Source of the DNA: Pseudomonas sp. B28(2017)
GTDB taxonomy: Bacteria; Pseudomonadota; Gammaproteobacteria; Pseudomonadales; Pseudomonadaceae
Length of the DNA: 64,000 bases
NCBI RefSeq assembly: GCF_002113025.1
Contig: NZ_NEJH01000001.1
Coordinates: forward strand, 930,001-994,000
Direction of reading: 5' to 3'
Shown one piece after another: positions 16,691 to 25,189 of this stretch. A program made the translations under genes and the position numbers. The notes under the pieces were generated by a model. That model searched no databases. It saw only the letters and a list, made by a program, of their open reading frames with translations, and was not told where the DNA came from. Position 1 is the stretch's first letter; each line of letters starts with the position of its first letter.

Positions 16691-17674
16691 ATGACCAAAG
16701 AGCAATGGCTTGTTATTCGAAAACAGATCCCTGACGGCGCCAAAGAACCTTGGACAGTCATATTGTGGGTAGTTGACCTGCTGGTTCTCACCCTGGCCTG
16801 GAACCTATGGCTGAGTTCATCCACAGTCCTTCAAGGGCTGGCCTTGGTATTGGCAGGATTTTCCGTTCTGCAGGTCTACCTTATCCTGCATGAGGCGTTG
16901 CACGGCGCGGCCTCCGACAATCGCAACCTCAACAACTTCATCGGCCATTTCAGCGGCTGGCTGATCGCTCTACCCTTTCTGGTGCGGCGCCGATCTCACA
17001 TGGCCCATCACACCTGGGCGGCCCACCCGATCAACGATCCGGAAAACAAAAACATGATCGAGAAGTTCGCGGTCATGACCAAGAAACAGGAACGGAGGCT
17101 GGAGTTCATGTGGAAGCACTGGATCCCCATGATCGCCGCCAACCATTTTCTCTCCAACTGGCGAGCGCCCTTTATTGCACGCACCCAGGGAAACAGCTCA
17201 GCGAGAATAATCAAAGAGATTCGTTTCGCCCGTATCTACTTGGTCGGTTACCTGGTAATGGCTGGGGTTGCTCTGGCCTTCGGTCATTTGGCGGACTTGG
17301 TGGTCTTTTATCTGGTGGCATGGGTGTTTCTCTGTTTTATGGTGGAGTTGCTGAACTTGCCCCACCACGCCGAGGCCCCGCTATTGCCCAAGGATGCCGA
17401 TCGACTTCAGTACTGGGAACAGGACGCCATATCTCACGATTGCAAAAGTCTGCCGCTCTGGTCGCGCTTTATCATCCTGAACTTCAACCTGCATGTCGTT
17501 CACCACGCCTTCCCCTCGGTGCCCTGGTATCGCCTGTCCAGGGTCCACAGCCTGCTGAATCAACAGCAACACAGTCCGGTGGCATCGCAAATCAATGAAT
17601 GGGACTTTGCCTGGAAAAATCGACGCCGGCCGCTGCTGAAACTGATGGGCCATTTTTTCGATCGTCGAGCCTGA
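16691..17674 (+). CDS. Membrane fatty acid desaturase
   Basis: The 327-residue protein has the three histidine boxes of the di-iron membrane desaturase/hydroxylase family: HEALH at 67-71, HMAHH at 103-107 and HVVHH at 268-272. Hydrophobic helices lie at about 22-65, 85-100 and 175-215. It would introduce a double bond or hydroxyl into an acyl chain at the inner membrane. It follows the GNAT gene on the same strand and is followed by a 327-base regulatory region and a winged-helix gene. Confidence 0.9.
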   Translation: MTKEQWLVIRKQIPDGAKEPWTVILWVVDLLVLTLAWNLWLSSSTVLQGLALVLAGFSVLQVYLILHEALHGAASDNRNLNNFIGHFSGWLIALPFLVRRRSHMAHHTWAAHPINDPENKNMIEKFAVMTKKQERRLEFMWKHWIPMIAANHFLSNWRAPFIARTQGNSSARIIKEIRFARIYLVGYLVMAGVALAFGHLADLVVFYLVAWVFLCFMVELLNLPHHAEAPLLPKDADRLQYWEQDAISHDCKSLPLWSRFIILNFNLHVVHHAFPSVPWYRLSRVHSLLNQQQHSPVASQINEWDFAWKNRRRPLLKLMGHFFDRRA

Positions 17675-18001
17675 AAGGGTTCAGTGGTTAGACGGTTGAC
17701 GCGACAACTACCATGGAGTGCTAATGAATCGCAGGATTTTATAGGGCCACCGGCAATGGCAAGAACCATCGCTTATCAATTTTATGGGAAAATGTGCAAT
17801 TAAATCCAGAGGCATGACCGCAGGTCGCGAATATATGCGTCATATATTCTTTCCTTGATAATCTTTGAATACGCATGTTCAACAGTTTGTTTGATCGTGG
17901 CCTGTTCCGTACCGATTTGAACTGATGAGCACGCCTCTACGCATGGCGAGGAACGCTATACAGGGAAAGTGAAAACCTGCATTCAACAGAAGGAACTGAA
18001 A
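17675..18001. other. AT-rich intergenic region before the winged-helix gene
   Basis: These 327 bases contain no plausible gene longer than about 15 codons. The main structure is the inverted repeat at 17829-17849. The stretch most likely holds the promoter of the winged-helix gene. Confidence 0.5.
17829..17849. promoter_or_regulatory. Perfect inverted repeat GAATATAT-N5-ATATATTC
   Basis: Eight-base perfect arms flank GCGTC, about 150 bases before the winged-helix gene. The form suits a dimeric regulator, possibly the winged-helix protein itself. Confidence 0.45.
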
Positions 18002-18316
18002 ATGACCGTGCCCAGTAAGGAAAACTGGAAGTTAGACATCATACATAAGGTGCTGGTGAAGGATGATGTAAAGGTCATCCTCACAGGCATCGAATCAGCT
18101 TTGGTAAGTACTCTAGTGCAAGCAGATGACCGGGTGGTGAGCAAAGAGGAGTTGATTCGAAGTATCGGTAGAGAGCCGAATCAGTACTGCGGCCTGGAGA
18201 TGAGCCTTAGCCGCCTGCAAGACAAGTTCAAAAAGGTCACTAGTGGTGAGCGATTATTCTGCGCTGTTAGAAATCGAGGATATTGCTTGATCCAGAATAT
18301 CGCCCACGAGCAATAA
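18002..18316 (+). CDS. Stand-alone winged-helix (OmpR/ToxR-type) regulator
   Basis: This 104-residue protein consists almost only of the Trans_reg_C fold. It has a strand start (KVILTGIESALVSTLVQADD), the positioning helix VVSKEELIRSIG, the recognition helix LEMSLSRLQDKFKKV and the wing AVRNRGYCLIQNI, which matches the usual VRGVGYRL. No receiver domain or membrane segment is present. The ATG at 18002 follows AAGGA; a GTG at 17969 has no better support. It probably controls the neighbouring GNAT/desaturase genes (inference from position). Confidence 0.75.
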   Translation: MTVPSKENWKLDIIHKVLVKDDVKVILTGIESALVSTLVQADDRVVSKEELIRSIGREPNQYCGLEMSLSRLQDKFKKVTSGERLFCAVRNRGYCLIQNIAHEQ

Positions 18317-18703
18317 CACCAAGTGGAGCCTTGTGCGGTTGTAGTACATGAAGAAGCGCACGATATCGGTTTGCGCTTATTCTGTTGTGCCATGGCCTTT
18401 GCCGAATACCCACTGCGATGATCAGAGTGAAACATCAGCCGGGATTCCCACGACCGAAGATCGGCGCCATACGCAGCGCTTATCGACATAACTCGACTAA
18501 ATAGTGCCTCAGCCGAGTTGGCTTTTATTCTGCCCCGGCACCCTGTCCCGCCAAAAGCATGTTTTGTTGACCTGAAGTCAACCTGGGCCTCGAAGCCGTA
18601 TCAGAAACCGGTCGACTTCCCTGCCCCTCAGTCTCAGCTAAGTTTCGCTGCGTATCGTCTCCCTTGCGCAAGTTCGGCGCTGCACAGGAGAGGCAACCCG
18701 CCC
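18317..18703. other. Intergenic region before the COG4705 gene
   Basis: This 387-base gap marks the right edge of the island and the promoter region of the following operon. I see no gene in it. A GTCTCAGCTAAGTTTCGC stretch about 60 bases before the next start vaguely resembles OmpR-family boxes but is not a clear repeat. Confidence 0.4.
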
Positions 18704-19468
18704 ATGAAACCCGATACAGCCGGATGGCTGAACAAAGTACCCGAGGTGACCCTGTCATTCTGGGTGATCAAGATCTTGTCCACGACGGTGGGTGAAACCG
18801 GCGCGGACTTTCTCGCTGTCGATGCCGGCCTCGGTCTGGGCTGGACCAGCGTCGGCATGGCGACATTGCTGGCCGTCGCGCTGTTCATACAGATGCGCAA
18901 AACCGCCTGCGCGCCTTGGATCTACTGGCTGACCGTGGTGCTGGTGAGCATCGTCGGGACGCAGCTCACCGACATCCTGACTGACGTTCTCGACGTCAGC
19001 CTGTACACCAGCACGGCCGTGTTTTCTGTTTTGTTGGCACTCAATTTTTTTGTCTGGTATCGGGTGGAACACAACCTGTCGATCCGCGAGATCGTCACAC
19101 CACGACGGGAATGGTTCTACTGGACGACCGTGCTCTGCACCTTTGCCCTCGGTACGGCGGCCGGTGACCTGGCCACCGAAGCACTCGGCCTGGGCTTCAC
19201 TCTCGGCGCCGTGATTTTCGGCGCGCTGATCGCCGCGACCCTGGTGGCCTGGCGTCTGGGCGCCAATGTGGTATTGGCCTTCTGGGTCGCCTACATCCTG
19301 ACCCGCCCGTTCGGTGCCTCTCTCGGCGACCTGCTGACCCAATCCAGGACCTACGGTGGCTTCGGCATGGGCGCCACCTGGACCAGCACGATCTTCCTGT
19401 GCGTCATCGTCCTGTTGGTGGCGGTCGCGCAGATCAACGTCGGCAACCGTAAAACCGTCACTCAGTAA
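18704..19468 (+). CDS. COG4705 family membrane protein
   Basis: The protein of about 254 residues has at least seven hydrophobic helices and the repeated family motif: KVPEVTLSFWVIKILSTTVG near the N-terminus and WVAYILTRPFGASLGDLL near the C-terminus, with T-x-x-x-T-x-G-D/A-D patterns at helix ends (TTVGETGADFL, ALGTAAGDLATE). COG4705 proteins are predicted inner-membrane proteins; manganese or other transport roles have been proposed for relatives, but nothing here decides. ATG 18704 begins the conserved part and is preferred over the earlier in-frame start at 18518. Confidence 0.82.
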   Translation: MKPDTAGWLNKVPEVTLSFWVIKILSTTVGETGADFLAVDAGLGLGWTSVGMATLLAVALFIQMRKTACAPWIYWLTVVLVSIVGTQLTDILTDVLDVSLYTSTAVFSVLLALNFFVWYRVEHNLSIREIVTPRREWFYWTTVLCTFALGTAAGDLATEALGLGFTLGAVIFGALIAATLVAWRLGANVVLAFWVAYILTRPFGASLGDLLTQSRTYGGFGMGATWTSTIFLCVIVLLVAVAQINVGNRKTVTQ

Positions 19469-19495
19469 CGCTAAATAGTCCATCAAGGAATCGTC

Positions 19496-19930
19496 ATGCG
19501 CCCTTTTCAAAACATCATTCGCCACGTCGCCATTGTCTCGTCGATCTTTTTGCTCAGCATCGCCGCCGGCTGCTCGAAACCCGGCGACAAGCCTGCCGCG
19601 GGCACCTCATCCGGTGCGATGAGCGCACAAACCCAGGCCGGTTCAAAACTGGGTGATCTGTCCGAGTTCCGCAATATCGCTGCCGACGTTGCCGCGCTCG
19701 TCGATAAAAACGACCTGCCGGCCGCGAAAGCCCGCATCAAGGACCTGGAGAGCGCCTGGGACTCTGCCGAGGCCGGGATCAAGCCTCGCGCCGCCAGCGA
19801 CTGGCATGTCCTGGACAAAGCCATTGACCGGGCGCTCGACGCATTGCGCGCCAGCAATCAGCAACAGAACGATTGCAAGGCCCGCATGGACGAGCTGATG
19901 AAGGCCTTCGATTCGATGAAAGGCGCGTAA
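19496..19930 (+). CDS. Small lipoprotein of unknown function
   Basis: The 144-residue protein has a type II signal peptide with lipobox SIAAGC (Cys about 24) and a helical soluble part containing [40 protein letters not shown] and a C-terminal basic/acidic helix. The predicted location is the periplasmic face of a membrane. It sits 27 bases after the COG4705 gene and before a terminator and a two-component system, so the group may form one stress-response unit. No specific family name can be assigned. Confidence 0.75.
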   Translation: MRPFQNIIRHVAIVSSIFLLSIAAGCSKPGDKPAAGTSSGAMSAQTQAGSKLGDLSEFRNIAADVAALVDKNDLPAAKARIKDLESAWDSAEAGIKPRAASDWHVLDKAIDRALDALRASNQQQNDCKARMDELMKAFDSMKGA

Positions 19931-19970
19931 TAACCGGGCGGACAAACACCGGTACAGGTGCTTCAATACA

Positions 19971-20002
19971 GGCGCGACGGTCGAGACCGCCGCGCCTTTT
20001 TT
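19971..20002 (+). terminator. Strong intrinsic terminator inside the COG4705/two-component cluster
   Basis: A GC-rich stem (GGCGCGACGGTC pairing with GACCGCCGCGCC, one bulge) is followed by TTTTTT. It ends 15 bases before the response regulator start, so the regulator is expressed by read-through or from another promoter. Confidence 0.75.
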
Positions 20003-20016
20003 ATTCGGAGCGGGAC

Positions 20017-20682
20017 ATGCGCATATTGTTGGTCGAAGATGACCCGATGATCGGGGACGCCATCCAGGGCGCGCTGACTGATGCGAGCTACGCGACCGAC
20101 TGGGTGAAAAACGGCTTTACCGCACTTTCGGCGCTGGAGACCCAGACCTACGACCTGGTGCTGCTGGACCTCGGGTTGCCAGGCAAGGACGGGCTCGATG
20201 TGCTCGACAGCATTCGCGGCCGCAACAACCCGGTGCCTCTGCTGATCATCACCGCACGGGACAGCCTCGACGATCGCCTGCGCGGCCTCGACGGAGGTGC
20301 CGACGACTACTTGCTCAAACCCTTCGACATGGCGGAGTTGCTGGCCCGCATGCGCGCTGTGCTGCGCCGCAATGGCGGGAGCGCCCAGTCATTGCTGGAC
20401 AACGGCGTGGTGGCGCTGGACCTGGTGTCGAAACAGGCGAGTACTGCCGAAAACCCCGGCGTGCAACTGTCCAGCCGCGAGTTCGCCCTGTTACAGGCCC
20501 TGCTGATCCGCCCCGGGGCGATCCTCTCGCGCAGCGAACTTGAAGACCGCCTCTACGGCTGGGGCAACGAAGTGGAAAGCAACGCCGTGGAGTTTCTGAT
20601 TCATTCGCTGCGACGCAAGCTGGGCAACCAGGTCATCAAGAACGTCAGGGGTATGGGATGGATGGTTTCAAAAAGCGCCTGA
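20017..20682 (+). CDS. OmpR family response regulator (QseB/PmrA-like)
   Basis: This 221-residue regulator has a receiver domain with acidic pair Asp8/Asp9, phospho-acceptor Asp51 (DLVLLDLGLPG) and the conserved TARD and KPF segments. A winged-helix DNA-binding domain follows (SSREFALLQALLIRPGAILS ending NVRGMGWMVSKSA). The ATG is at 20017. Its 3' end overlaps the kinase gene by 25 bases, which indicates coupled translation. It probably regulates the COG4705-lipoprotein genes just upstream. Confidence 0.93.
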   Translation: MRILLVEDDPMIGDAIQGALTDASYATDWVKNGFTALSALETQTYDLVLLDLGLPGKDGLDVLDSIRGRNNPVPLLIITARDSLDDRLRGLDGGADDYLLKPFDMAELLARMRAVLRRNGGSAQSLLDNGVVALDLVSKQASTAENPGVQLSSREFALLQALLIRPGAILSRSELEDRLYGWGNEVESNAVEFLIHSLRRKLGNQVIKNVRGMGWMVSKSA

Positions 20683-22016
20683 GCGACTCGGTCCAGGTAC
20701 GGCTGTCAGTCGCGCTGTCGCTGGCCATCCTGCTCGTAGCGGTGCTGGCCGGGTTGTTTGCGTTTGTCTCTGCCCTCGGCGAGGCTCACGAAATGCAGGA
20801 CGAAACCTTGCGTCAGGTGGCCGTACTGTTCGATCGGCAGCAGATGACCCTGCACTACCCCGCTGCCGGAAAAATCGCCGGTGACGACGAGGAATCCAGG
20901 GTCATCGTGCAATACCTCGCCGACGGCAGCAAAGCCGTCGGCACCACTGACGACAACGTCCTGCCGCTGCCCTTCCCCATGACGCTGGCCGATGGTCTGT
21001 CGACCTTGAACATCGCCGGTGAAGACTTTCGCACGCTGGTGAGGACCACCGCCCGTGGCGAGCGCATCGTCGTCGCCCAAGAGACGGGGGTTCGCGACAA
21101 GGAGGCGCGCGAGAGTGCCTTGCGCAGCCTGTTGCCCTTTCTCATTCTGTTTCCCGTGCTATTGCTGGTGGTGAGTGATCTGGTGCGCAAGTTGTTTCGC
21201 CCCATCGCGATCCTGTCCGATGAAATTAATCGACGGGACAAACAGGCCCTGCATCCGGTCGACGAAAACCATTTGCCAACCGAGATCCTCCCTTTCGTCG
21301 TGGCCATCAATCGCCTGCTCGCGCGGGTTGCGCAGTCCATGGAAGCCCAGCGCCGCTTTATCGCCGACGCCGCCCACGAACTGCGCTCGCCCATGACCGC
21401 CCTGTCCCTGCAAGCCGAGCGACTGCAGGCCACACCCATGCCGACGCAAGCCGTCGAGCGCCTGCTGCCGCTGTCGCGCGGCATAGAACGCAGCAGAAAA
21501 CTGATCGATCAGTTGCTGGCCCTGGCCGCCGCGCAATCAAACGCCGAGCGGCCGCAGACCACGGTTTCGGTGCATGAGGTCTATCGACGGGTGCTGGAGG
21601 ACCTGTTGCCCCTGGCGGAGCGCAAGAACATCGACATCGGCGTTGACAGCACCCAAGACGTGCAGCTCGTCATCAACGAAATGGACCTGCTGATCCTGGT
21701 GAAGAATCTGGTGGACAACGCGATCCGCTACACCCCTTGCGGCGGACGCGTCGACCTGTCGGTGGAGCTGGCGCAGGAAACGGTAATCCTTCAGATCAAG
21801 GATTCCGGACCGGGTATCACCGCCGATGAACAAATGCGCGTGTTCGACCCGTTCTATCGCAGCGTGGGCACTGAAGAATCAGGCTCGGGGCTGGGCTTGT
21901 CCATCGTCAAGGCCATCGCCGAACGTACCGGGGCTCGCCTGCATCTGGGATTCTCGAATGAGACGGACAAAAGCGGTTTATGTGTTGCGATCGGGTTACC
22001 AAGAGGCTCAGCCTAA
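20658..22016 (+). CDS. Sensor histidine kinase
   Basis: The 452-residue kinase has a transmembrane helix at about 12-38, a periplasmic sensor loop, a second helix at about 152-172, an H-box RRFIADAAHELRSPMTALSL, an N-box NLVDNAIRYTP and G-boxes DSGPGI and GSGLGLSIVKAIAERTG. This is the EnvZ/QseC-like architecture that pairs with OmpR-type regulators. It overlaps the response regulator gene. No terminator is obvious after it. Confidence 0.93.
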   Translation: MDGFKKRLSDSVQVRLSVALSLAILLVAVLAGLFAFVSALGEAHEMQDETLRQVAVLFDRQQMTLHYPAAGKIAGDDEESRVIVQYLADGSKAVGTTDDNVLPLPFPMTLADGLSTLNIAGEDFRTLVRTTARGERIVVAQETGVRDKEARESALRSLLPFLILFPVLLLVVSDLVRKLFRPIAILSDEINRRDKQALHPVDENHLPTEILPFVVAINRLLARVAQSMEAQRRFIADAAHELRSPMTALSLQAERLQATPMPTQAVERLLPLSRGIERSRKLIDQLLALAAAQSNAERPQTTVSVHEVYRRVLEDLLPLAERKNIDIGVDSTQDVQLVINEMDLLILVKNLVDNAIRYTPCGGRVDLSVELAQETVILQIKDSGPGITADEQMRVFDPFYRSVGTEESGSGLGLSIVKAIAERTGARLHLGFSNETDKSGLCVAIGLPRGSA

Positions 22017-22179
22017 GTCCCTGTGTATCACAGTGTGTCAGCATGACTGCCCGATACACTGACTTTCATCCGGCCGTCGATTCGACACAGGCCGGATACG
22101 TTGCCGCGTTTCAATGCAATCAAGGTTTGAAGGGGCTCAGACAGGACCCCTGACCCATGGCTGGTAATGGAGACATCCC

Positions 22180-23247
22180 ATGAAGATGGCACTGCGCAAC
22201 AGCAAACCCCGCAACACTCGCCGCCACCTGGTCGGCCCTTCGATCCTCGCGCTTGCGCTGTTCGCCGTGTTCGGCGCGGCCCACGCGCAAACGGCCGCCA
22301 CCGCGCAGCCAGCGGCGGCCTCTGCCGCTGCCACGCAGTCGGCGCCCTCGCCCTTCGGTCCGCTCAAGCATGTCAACGCCGGCCTGCTGGACGTGGCGTA
22401 CGCCGAAACCGGCCCGGCCAACGGGCCGGTGGTGATCCTGCTGCACGGCTGGCCGTACGACATTCACAGCTATGACGAGGTCGCGCCGTTGCTGGCTGCC
22501 AAGGGCTATCGAGTGCTGATGCCCTATGCGCGCGGCTATGGTGATACGCGTTTCCTGTCCGAAGAAACCTTGCGCAACGGCCAGCCGGCTGCGCTGGCCA
22601 GTGATGTCATCGACTTCATGGACGCGCTGAAGATCAAACAAGCGGTGCTCGGTGGCTATGACTGGGGTGCCCGTTCGGCCGACATTGTCTCGGCGCTGTG
22701 GCCTGAGCGGGTCAAGGCACTGGTATCGGTCAGCGGTTATCTGATCGGCAACCAGGCAGCCGGCAAGAACCCGCTGCCACCCAAGGCGGAATTGCAGTGG
22801 TGGTATCAGTTCTACTTCGCCACTGACCGCGGCCAGGCCGGTTACGAGAGAAACACCCACGACTTCGCCAAGCTGATCTGGCAACTGGCTTCGCCGAAAT
22901 GGGCGTTCGATGACGCCACCTTTGACCGCAGCGCCAAGGCACTGGACAACCCGGACCATGTCGACATCACCGTGTTCAACTACCGCTGGCGCCTGGGCCT
23001 GGTCCAGGGCGAAAGCCGATACGAAGCACTGGAGAAGAAACTGGCCACGGCACCGTCCATCAGTGTGCCAACCATTACCCTTGAAGGCGATGCCAACGGC
23101 GCACCGCACCCTGCGCCCGAAGACTATGCCAAGCGTTTCACCGGCAAATACGAGTTCCGGCTGATCAACGGCGGCATCGGCCACAACCTGCCGCAGGAAG
23201 CTCCGCAGGCATTCGCCAAGGCTGTGATCGACGCGGACCATCTTTGA
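22180..23247 (+). CDS. Secreted alpha/beta hydrolase (epoxide hydrolase-like)
   Basis: The 355-residue protein has a signal peptide (cleavage after GAAHA, about residue 36), an A/Q-rich linker and an alpha/beta hydrolase domain. The oxyanion motif HGWP is at 89-92, the nucleophile Asp161 in GGYDWGARSA and the catalytic His near 335 in GGIGHNLPQE. An Asp nucleophile suggests epoxide hydrolase or dehalogenase-type chemistry in the periplasm. A strong terminator follows at 23297. The substrate is unknown. Confidence 0.87.
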   Translation: MKMALRNSKPRNTRRHLVGPSILALALFAVFGAAHAQTAATAQPAAASAAATQSAPSPFGPLKHVNAGLLDVAYAETGPANGPVVILLHGWPYDIHSYDEVAPLLAAKGYRVLMPYARGYGDTRFLSEETLRNGQPAALASDVIDFMDALKIKQAVLGGYDWGARSADIVSALWPERVKALVSVSGYLIGNQAAGKNPLPPKAELQWWYQFYFATDRGQAGYERNTHDFAKLIWQLASPKWAFDDATFDRSAKALDNPDHVDITVFNYRWRLGLVQGESRYEALEKKLATAPSISVPTITLEGDANGAPHPAPEDYAKRFTGKYEFRLINGGIGHNLPQEAPQAFAKAVIDADHL

Positions 23248-23296
23248 GGGCTGATTCGGCTTGCCCGCTTTTCCTCCGAACAACGACCTCCACCAC

Positions 23297-23327
23297 ACGG
23301 CCCGTTTACGTAATCGGGCCGTTTTTT
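23297..23327 (+). terminator. Intrinsic terminator after the hydrolase gene
   Basis: ACGGCCCG and CGGGCCGT flank a 10-base loop and are followed by a T-run. Confidence 0.8.
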
Positions 23328-23434
23328 CTGGAGGTCGATGGTCAACCGCCCTCCCCTCATCGCTGCGGCAAACGTGAGCTATCTTTTCAGCAACCCACCT
23401 GCATCGGGTGACTGCTATCAGGTAAGGACGCTTC

Positions 23435-24913
23435 ATGATTCGTTTGCCCCGGCGCCATGTCCTCTTTGCTTTTACTGTCGCCAGTACGCTCGCCGCCACT
23501 CCCCTGATGGGTGCCCAGAGCCGCGCTGTCGAAACCACCGTCGCCAGCCCGGTCCCAGGTCCTGTCGCAGGCACCAAGGTCACTGAGCCGTATGTGCGCA
23601 TGATGGCGCGGGAGGCGTATTTCTGGGCGTGGCCGATGGCCAACATCTTCAATCGTCGCCAGGCTTTCAAAGACCTGCCAGGGCCCGGCTTGATGGGTGG
23701 CATTGTGCCCGTGGCCCCGATCAACCGGTTGTCGATGCTCAGTGACTACATTGACCCGGCCCAGCGGCTGGTGAGCTGTCCGAACCAGGACGTGGTGTAC
23801 GGCGCCGGCAGCATCGCCCTGGACCTTGAGCCGGTGGTGCTGCAAGTGCCTGACTTCGACGGCCGCTTTTGGGTGTATCAGGTGGTGGACCTGCGTTCCG
23901 ACAGCTTCGCCGAGCTGGGCAAAATGTATAACACCCAACCAGGTTTCTACCTGTTGGTCGGCCCGGACTGGAACGGCAAGGTGCCGCCCGGCATCACCCG
24001 GGTATACCGGTCGCGCACGAACACCGGGTTCGTGATTCCGCGGGTCTTTCAGGACGACACCGCCGCCGACCGCCTGGCCGTACAGCCGTCCCTGTCGGGC
24101 ATCGACATGTACCCACTGTCGCAATACGACGGCAAGACCAAAAAGCGCGACTGGAAAAAACAACCGAAATTCCCGGCCCAGGCTGCTGAGGGCAACGCCG
24201 AAACCAGATGGGTGGTACCGGAGAAGTTCTTCGACGAACTGCCGGCCCTGCTCAAGGACGCCAAACCGTTGCCGGGCGAAGAAGTCCGCTATGCGCAAAT
24301 GGCCGCCCTCGGGGCCATCGCCAAGGCCGATCCGCAACTTCGGGCGGCGATGATCGACGAGGCGAAAAAGGCCGACAGCGAAGTGATTGATCCACTGTTG
24401 CAGTTCCGTAACTTTGGCCTGCAATTGCCGGATCACTGGAGCACTGTGAGCAACGGGGCAGCGTTTGGCACCGACTATTTCAGCCGTACCGCCGTGGCGC
24501 GCTCGAACTTATTCGTGAACCGGCAGAAAGAGACCAAGTACTTCTACCAGGACCTGGACGAGAACGGCCTGCGCCTCAACGGCCGGTACGACTACAGCGT
24601 GACATTCGCCAAACGCAATCTGCCGCCGGTCAGGGGTTTCTGGTCGCTGACGCTGTACAACGAACAACACTTCTTCGCCCCCAATGACCTCAAGCGCTAT
24701 TCCATCGGGACCAAGAGCAAGTCCCTGCAAACCAACCCTGATGGCTCGTTGACCCTCTATGTGCAAAGCGAATCACCAGGCAAGGACAAGGAAAGCAACT
24801 GGCTGCCCTCGCCCAGGGATGCCAGTTTCTCGCTGTACATCCGGGCTTATTGGCCGGAATCAGACGCGCTCGACGGCCAATGGACGCCGCCGCCCGTGGT
24901 GAAAACGAACTGA
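23435..24913 (+). CDS. DUF1254/DUF1214 domain protein
   Basis: The 492-residue exported protein has a signal peptide (VLFAFTVASTLAATPLMGA). DUF1254 follows at about 50-190 (AYFWAWPMANIFNRRQAFKD, DVVYGAGSIALDLEPVVLQV, FWVYQVVDLRSDSFAELG). DUF1214 lies at about 370-480 (FAKRNLPPVRGFWSLTLYNE and ending YWPESDALDGQWTPPPV). Proteins of this family are widespread in environmental bacteria and have no firmly established function. It begins 188 bases after the hydrolase and ends in its own terminator. Confidence 0.88.
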   Translation: MIRLPRRHVLFAFTVASTLAATPLMGAQSRAVETTVASPVPGPVAGTKVTEPYVRMMAREAYFWAWPMANIFNRRQAFKDLPGPGLMGGIVPVAPINRLSMLSDYIDPAQRLVSCPNQDVVYGAGSIALDLEPVVLQVPDFDGRFWVYQVVDLRSDSFAELGKMYNTQPGFYLLVGPDWNGKVPPGITRVYRSRTNTGFVIPRVFQDDTAADRLAVQPSLSGIDMYPLSQYDGKTKKRDWKKQPKFPAQAAEGNAETRWVVPEKFFDELPALLKDAKPLPGEEVRYAQMAALGAIAKADPQLRAAMIDEAKKADSEVIDPLLQFRNFGLQLPDHWSTVSNGAAFGTDYFSRTAVARSNLFVNRQKETKYFYQDLDENGLRLNGRYDYSVTFAKRNLPPVRGFWSLTLYNEQHFFAPNDLKRYSIGTKSKSLQTNPDGSLTLYVQSESPGKDKESNWLPSPRDASFSLYIRAYWPESDALDGQWTPPPVVKTN

Positions 24914-24925
24914 AAGGGATTGGAA

Positions 24926-24956
24926 AAAATGAGCGCCCGAGTGGCGCTCATTTTGT
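24926..24956 (+). terminator. Intrinsic terminator after the DUF1254 gene
   Basis: AAAATGAGCGCC and GGCGCTCATTTT form 12-base perfect arms around CGAGT. The A- and T-rich ends allow use on both strands. Confidence 0.8.
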
Positions 24957-25117
24957 TCTGGCGGCAAGGCGAAGCAAATGCACCGTATACGCACAATGAG
25001 TCAAAGACAGCACACCGATTCAATATTCGCGGCCCAATCTACGTAACCATCATGTTTGCTGCGTCCAAAGGCCATTGAGGTCCTTCGAAACAACAAGCGA
25101 CTGCGGATGACGGTTCA

Positions 25118-25147
25118 CTGTAGGAGCGAGCTTGCTCGCTTCTACAG
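25118..25147. repeat. REP hairpin
   Basis: A single Pseudomonas REP unit (CTGTAGGAGCGAGC then TTGCTCGCTTCTACAG) forms a nearly perfect 30-base hairpin in the gap between the DUF1254 and OprD genes. Confidence 0.8.
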
Positions 25148-25189
25148 TGGATCATCCCCTGCCGTTGCTGTGCCTGTGGTGAACGATTG

